From NCBI GenBank assembly GCA_964386865.1, contig CAYLUN010000031.1:1-55182 (forward strand): 55,182 nucleotides of DNA, written 5' to 3'. Source of the DNA: CAYLUN01 sp964386865 (GTDB taxonomy: Bacteria > Verrucomicrobiota > Kiritimatiellia > RFP12 > UBA1067). The first letter of the stretch is position 1, and each line of letters opens with the position of its first letter. The notes beneath the pieces were generated by a model. That model was not told the DNA's origin. It saw nothing but the letters and a program-made list of their open reading frames with translations, and did no database searches. The position numbers were made by a program, and so were the translations under genes. This document shows, piece after piece, positions 53,323-55,182 of the stretch.

Positions 53323-53399
53323 GGGCCCATAGCTCAGTCGGTCAGAGCGGAGGACTCATAATCCTTTGGTCGCAGGTTCGAGCCCTGCTGGGCCCACCA
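53323..53399 (+). tRNA. tRNA with CAT anticodon (elongator Met or Ile2)
   Basis: A complete cloverleaf: acceptor GGGCCCA (53323-53329) with TGGGCCC (53389-53395), D-arm AGCTCAGTCGGTCAGAGC, anticodon stem AGGA/TCCT round loop CTCATAA with anticodon CAT at 53357-53359, T-arm GGTTCGAGCC, and encoded CCA 53397-53399. It is not initiator-like (paired 1-72). Met and lysidine-modified Ile2 cannot be told apart without TilS determinants. Its 3' end is the probable integration site of the following element. Confidence 0.95.
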
Positions 53400-53504
53400 T
53401 TTTCGAATACTAAAACTTTCAACAAACACCAATAAAACACGGGTGTTTGACTAAAATTGTCTGTTTGCTGTAAAATCACCGCCGACATGAACAGTGTGCT
53501 CGCA

Positions 53505-53544
53505 TTCTAACAAAATTGGGCATTTTGTTAGAACGTGTTAGAAC
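53505..53544. promoter_or_regulatory. Inverted and direct GTTAGAAC repeats upstream of the integrase
   Basis: TTCTAACAAAAT (53505-53516) and ATTTTGTTAGAA (53522-53533) form a perfect 12-bp inverted repeat with a 5-base centre; a further GTTAGAAC at 53537-53544 repeats the one at 53527-53534 ten bases away. The array ends 13 bp before the integrase ribosome site, so it may be a repressor operator or recombinase arm-site set. Confidence 0.6.
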
Positions 53545-53567
53545 GAAATCGGGAAACGGAGGTCATC

Positions 53568-54728
53568 ATGCAACTTTCTGGTGGATCACTGCAACAGAAA
53601 AAAGGCTGGTGGTATCTGGTGAAACGGATTGACGGGCGGCAGTTGTGGACTGCGCTGCACACGAAAGATGCCGATACGGCGCAACGCTTGGCGGTCGGCG
53701 CAGCTCCGGTTCAGGCGCTGCGTGACGATGAAGACAAATATCTTTTGGCAGTCGTTGCGCAGGGACGCGCCGCCGAAAAACGGTTGACCGAAAAGCGTGA
53801 AGCGAAAACCGCCGGGGCCGTCGAGTGGGGTGGAATGTTCCAGGCATGGAAGGAGTCCGCTGCCGGGCTGACAACCAACCGCGCAACGCTTAAAAAGTAC
53901 GCGTGCCAATTTTCCGTTTTGACCGCGTGGGCTGCCGGTCACGGCGTATCGTCGCCGGCTGCGATGACTTCCGAGCAGGTTCAACGCTACGCGTCGGAGC
54001 GCATGAAGGCAACGGTTGTCAGCGGGCGCGACGTGGCCCTGTTCCGGCGCGTCTGGCGCGATTTGAAACTGGGTGACGCTTGGACGGACGTGACGGCTGA
54101 CGCGCCGAACAAGTCGAAAAGCCGTTACCGGCGGCTGACGCTCGGAGAAGTCAGGGCTCTGGTCGCTACGGCACGCGTCGGTAAACTGCGGGTGCGGCAT
54201 CCGGGTGGATGGTTTGAGAAGGGCGGATATGACGCGTTGCCTGACGTGGCGAACCTGATAACGGTGGCGTACCACACGGGGCTGCGGCTACGGGATTGCG
54301 CGACACTGTCGGCCAGCAACGTTGACGGGGCTTTTCTGCGCGTTGTACCTGAGAAGACCTCTGACCGCAAGATCAAGCCGCTGTTGATCCCGCTTCAACC
54401 GGAGGCGGATGCCATCGTGCGGTGCCTGACCAAGGCGGCAGGTGAAGGCGGTCGCCTATTTCCAAGGCTGGCAGACGCATCGCTTTCAAAATCGTTGCGT
54501 TTGACGTTTGAGCGGGCGGATGTACGCGCAAACCAGTTCGGAAAGGCGTCGTTTCACAGTCTGCGGGCGACGTTTATCTCGATGATGGACGAAGCGGGAG
54601 TTCCGCCGCACGTGACCGACGCGATCACGGGTCACGCGCCGCAGGGAATGCACGGCCGCTATAGCCAACCGGGACGCGACTCCCTTATGGATGCGGTTAA
54701 ACGCGCGATCGTGCCGCTCGGCGTTTAG
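53568..54728 (+). CDS. Tyrosine recombinase/integrase
   Basis: A 386-residue tyrosine recombinase. An N-terminal DNA-binding region (about 1-75), a core-binding SAM-like domain (about 90-180) and the catalytic domain (about 190-386), with Arg in YHTGLRLRDCATL, Lys in VPEKTSDRKIKPLLIPL, the HxxR box FHSLRATF, His in ITGHAPQGMHGRY and Tyr in RYSQPG. All catalytic positions are filled. ATG 53568 is preceded by GGAGG five bases upstream; the frame further 5' enters the repeat array. Together with the adjacent tRNA it explains the site-specific insertion. Confidence 0.94.
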   Translation: MQLSGGSLQQKKGWWYLVKRIDGRQLWTALHTKDADTAQRLAVGAAPVQALRDDEDKYLLAVVAQGRAAEKRLTEKREAKTAGAVEWGGMFQAWKESAAGLTTNRATLKKYACQFSVLTAWAAGHGVSSPAAMTSEQVQRYASERMKATVVSGRDVALFRRVWRDLKLGDAWTDVTADAPNKSKSRYRRLTLGEVRALVATARVGKLRVRHPGGWFEKGGYDALPDVANLITVAYHTGLRLRDCATLSASNVDGAFLRVVPEKTSDRKIKPLLIPLQPEADAIVRCLTKAAGEGGRLFPRLADASLSKSLRLTFERADVRANQFGKASFHSLRATFISMMDEAGVPPHVTDAITGHAPQGMHGRYSQPGRDSLMDAVKRAIVPLGV

Positions 54729-54792
54729 GGTTAGGGTCTAACGTAACACCGAGCCCGCTTGCATAAGATGCGGACAAATTCCCAAAGCAAAA

Positions 54793-54821
54793 CGGACGGC
54801 AAGGCACAAGCCCACCGTCCG
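54793..54821 (-). terminator. Terminator of the edge-truncated element gene
   Basis: CGGACGG (54793-54799) with CCGTCCG (54815-54821), an inner GGC/GCC pair around ACAA, and on the minus strand a following TTTTGCTTT. It lies 30 bp after the minus-strand stop at 54851 and could equally end the integrase transcript, but its T-run is on the minus side. Confidence 0.65.
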
Positions 54822-54850
54822 CAATCGCACCGCTCAGGTCAGTATCACAC

Positions 54851-55182
54851 CTATGGTACGCCACATGAACCGTCTGAACATGCCGCCCCACTCGCTCCCG
54901 CAGCGTCTGGGGTCGCCGTGGACGGTTTGGCCGCAGGCGTGCCGCCCTTGATCAGACCGCCCAGCCAATTGCCCAACGCGCCGAGAGCCGAATCGCCCAT
55001 CGGCACGGTCAGGCTCGGGTCGGTCTTGTTGCCGCTGGCAATCGTATCCGTACCGCCCTCGATCTGCTGATCGTTGACGCCGATCTGGAGTGATCGGGGA
55101 TAGGATGGGTTTTCCAGATTGGAAGGTTCGTTGACGGTGAACGTGCAGCCGTCGAACGTCAGTTGCTGGCAGCGTGTGCGCG
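54851..55182 (-). CDS. Unknown element-encoded protein (5' end outside window)
   Basis: A frame without stop from the window edge to TAG at 54851-54853, 110 codons, which a start-dependent search would miss because its start lies to the right. Visible segments: CQQLTFDGCTFTVNEPSN, SLQIGVNDQQIEGGTDT, a Gly-rich ALGALGNWLGGLIKGG, and a low-complexity Ala/Pro tail ending CSDGSCGVP. I do not recognise the family; composition and place suggest an element or phage structural protein. It points toward the integrase and has its own terminator, both signs of a real gene. Confidence 0.6.
   Translation of the reverse strand, partial: RTRCQQLTFDGCTFTVNEPSNLENPSYPRSLQIGVNDQQIEGGTDTIASGNKTDPSLTVPMGDSALGALGNWLGGLIKGGTPAAKPSTATPDAAGASGAACSDGSCGVP

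Larger units (their letters stand above)
53400..55182 (+). mobile_element. Left end of an integrated element at the tRNA 3' end (runs off the window)
   Basis: Directly after the tRNA, base composition drops in the non-coding part, a tyrosine recombinase begins 168 bp on, and an unknown gene in the opposite strand runs into the window edge. This is the classical layout of a tRNA-integrated element or prophage. CAAACACC (53423-53430) and GGTGTTTG (53442-53449) form an inverted repeat 23 bp from the tRNA. The right end and second att copy lie outside. Confidence 0.7.

Noticed and set aside
53323..53399. Initiator tRNA-fMet
   Set aside because: Positions 1-72 are paired and the anticodon stem lacks the three G:C pairs of initiators.

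Overview
The window (55,182 bp, visibly GC-rich) is a chromosomal segment of a Gram-negative bacterium. Its outer-membrane biology is clear: Kdo synthesis (KdsA, KdsB), lipopolysaccharide transport (LptA/B/C-like) and a Tol/ExbBD-type energy system. A bacterial V-type ATPase with the DUF2764 accessory subunit, a giant exported protein with autotransporter-associated beta-strand repeats, an HprK/HPr/EI phosphorelay and GldFG/DUF4340-type ABC genes together suggest the PVC group (Kiritimatiellota or Verrucomicrobiota). That placement is inference from gene content; there is no rRNA or single-copy phylogeny in the window.

Layout. 1-503: 3' end of a TadB-like pilus assembly gene. 565-2559 (-): exported alpha/beta-hydrolase. 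2641-2891: a gene-free insertion that looks like a MITE, with terminal inverted repeats, long internal palindromic arms and flanking direct repeats. 3110-3448 (+): glycine-rich RRM RNA-binding protein with a strong terminator. 3526-5554 (-): tolQ/exbB, tolR/exbD and tolA/tonB-like genes, divergent from a YbgC-type thioesterase (5700-6131). 6134-12372 (-): phosphomannomutase, ABC ATPase, ABC permease, GldG-like and DUF4340 proteins. 12453-12941 (-): small coiled-coil membrane protein. 13194-21278 (+): V-ATPase operon E-DUF2764-A-B-D-I-K plus a HAD-like gene. 21499-28683 (+): a ~2,394-residue secreted modular protein with a catalytically doubtful C25-like domain and a 1.5-kb tandem duplication. 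28706-35678 (-): kdsB-kdsA-lptC-lptA-lptB-hpf-hprK-ptsH-ptsI. 35753-39639 (-): a DUF2339/DUF3999-like membrane pair. 39709-42825 (-): secA. 42973-52132 (-): a complete sulfate uptake and assimilatory reduction cluster, cysP-T-W-A-H-D-N and a siroheme sulfite reductase. 52296-53264 (-): an RluA-family pseudouridine synthase. 53323-53399 (+): a CAT-anticodon tRNA. From there to the right edge is the left end of an integrated element: a tyrosine recombinase and an opposing, edge-truncated unknown gene.

How the genes work together. The sulfur cluster is the clearest pathway: sulfate import (CysPTWA), activation to APS (CysDN), reduction of APS by an APS-reductase-type CysH with 4Fe-4S cysteines, and sulfite reduction to sulfide. 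CysN carries a C-terminal APS-kinase-like domain that has lost its P-loop. This fits a route that bypasses PAPS. The operon has a good sigma70-type promoter with TAGACTAG direct repeats around the -35 box, a candidate operator. The V-ATPase rotor subunit K keeps every residue position used for Na+ binding in the enterococcal NtpK ring, so the enzyme may be sodium-coupled. The kds-lpt-hpf cluster resembles the proteobacterial lpt-rpoN-hpf-PTS(Ntr) locus, but rpoN is absent and HprK/HPr/EI occupy the PTS position.
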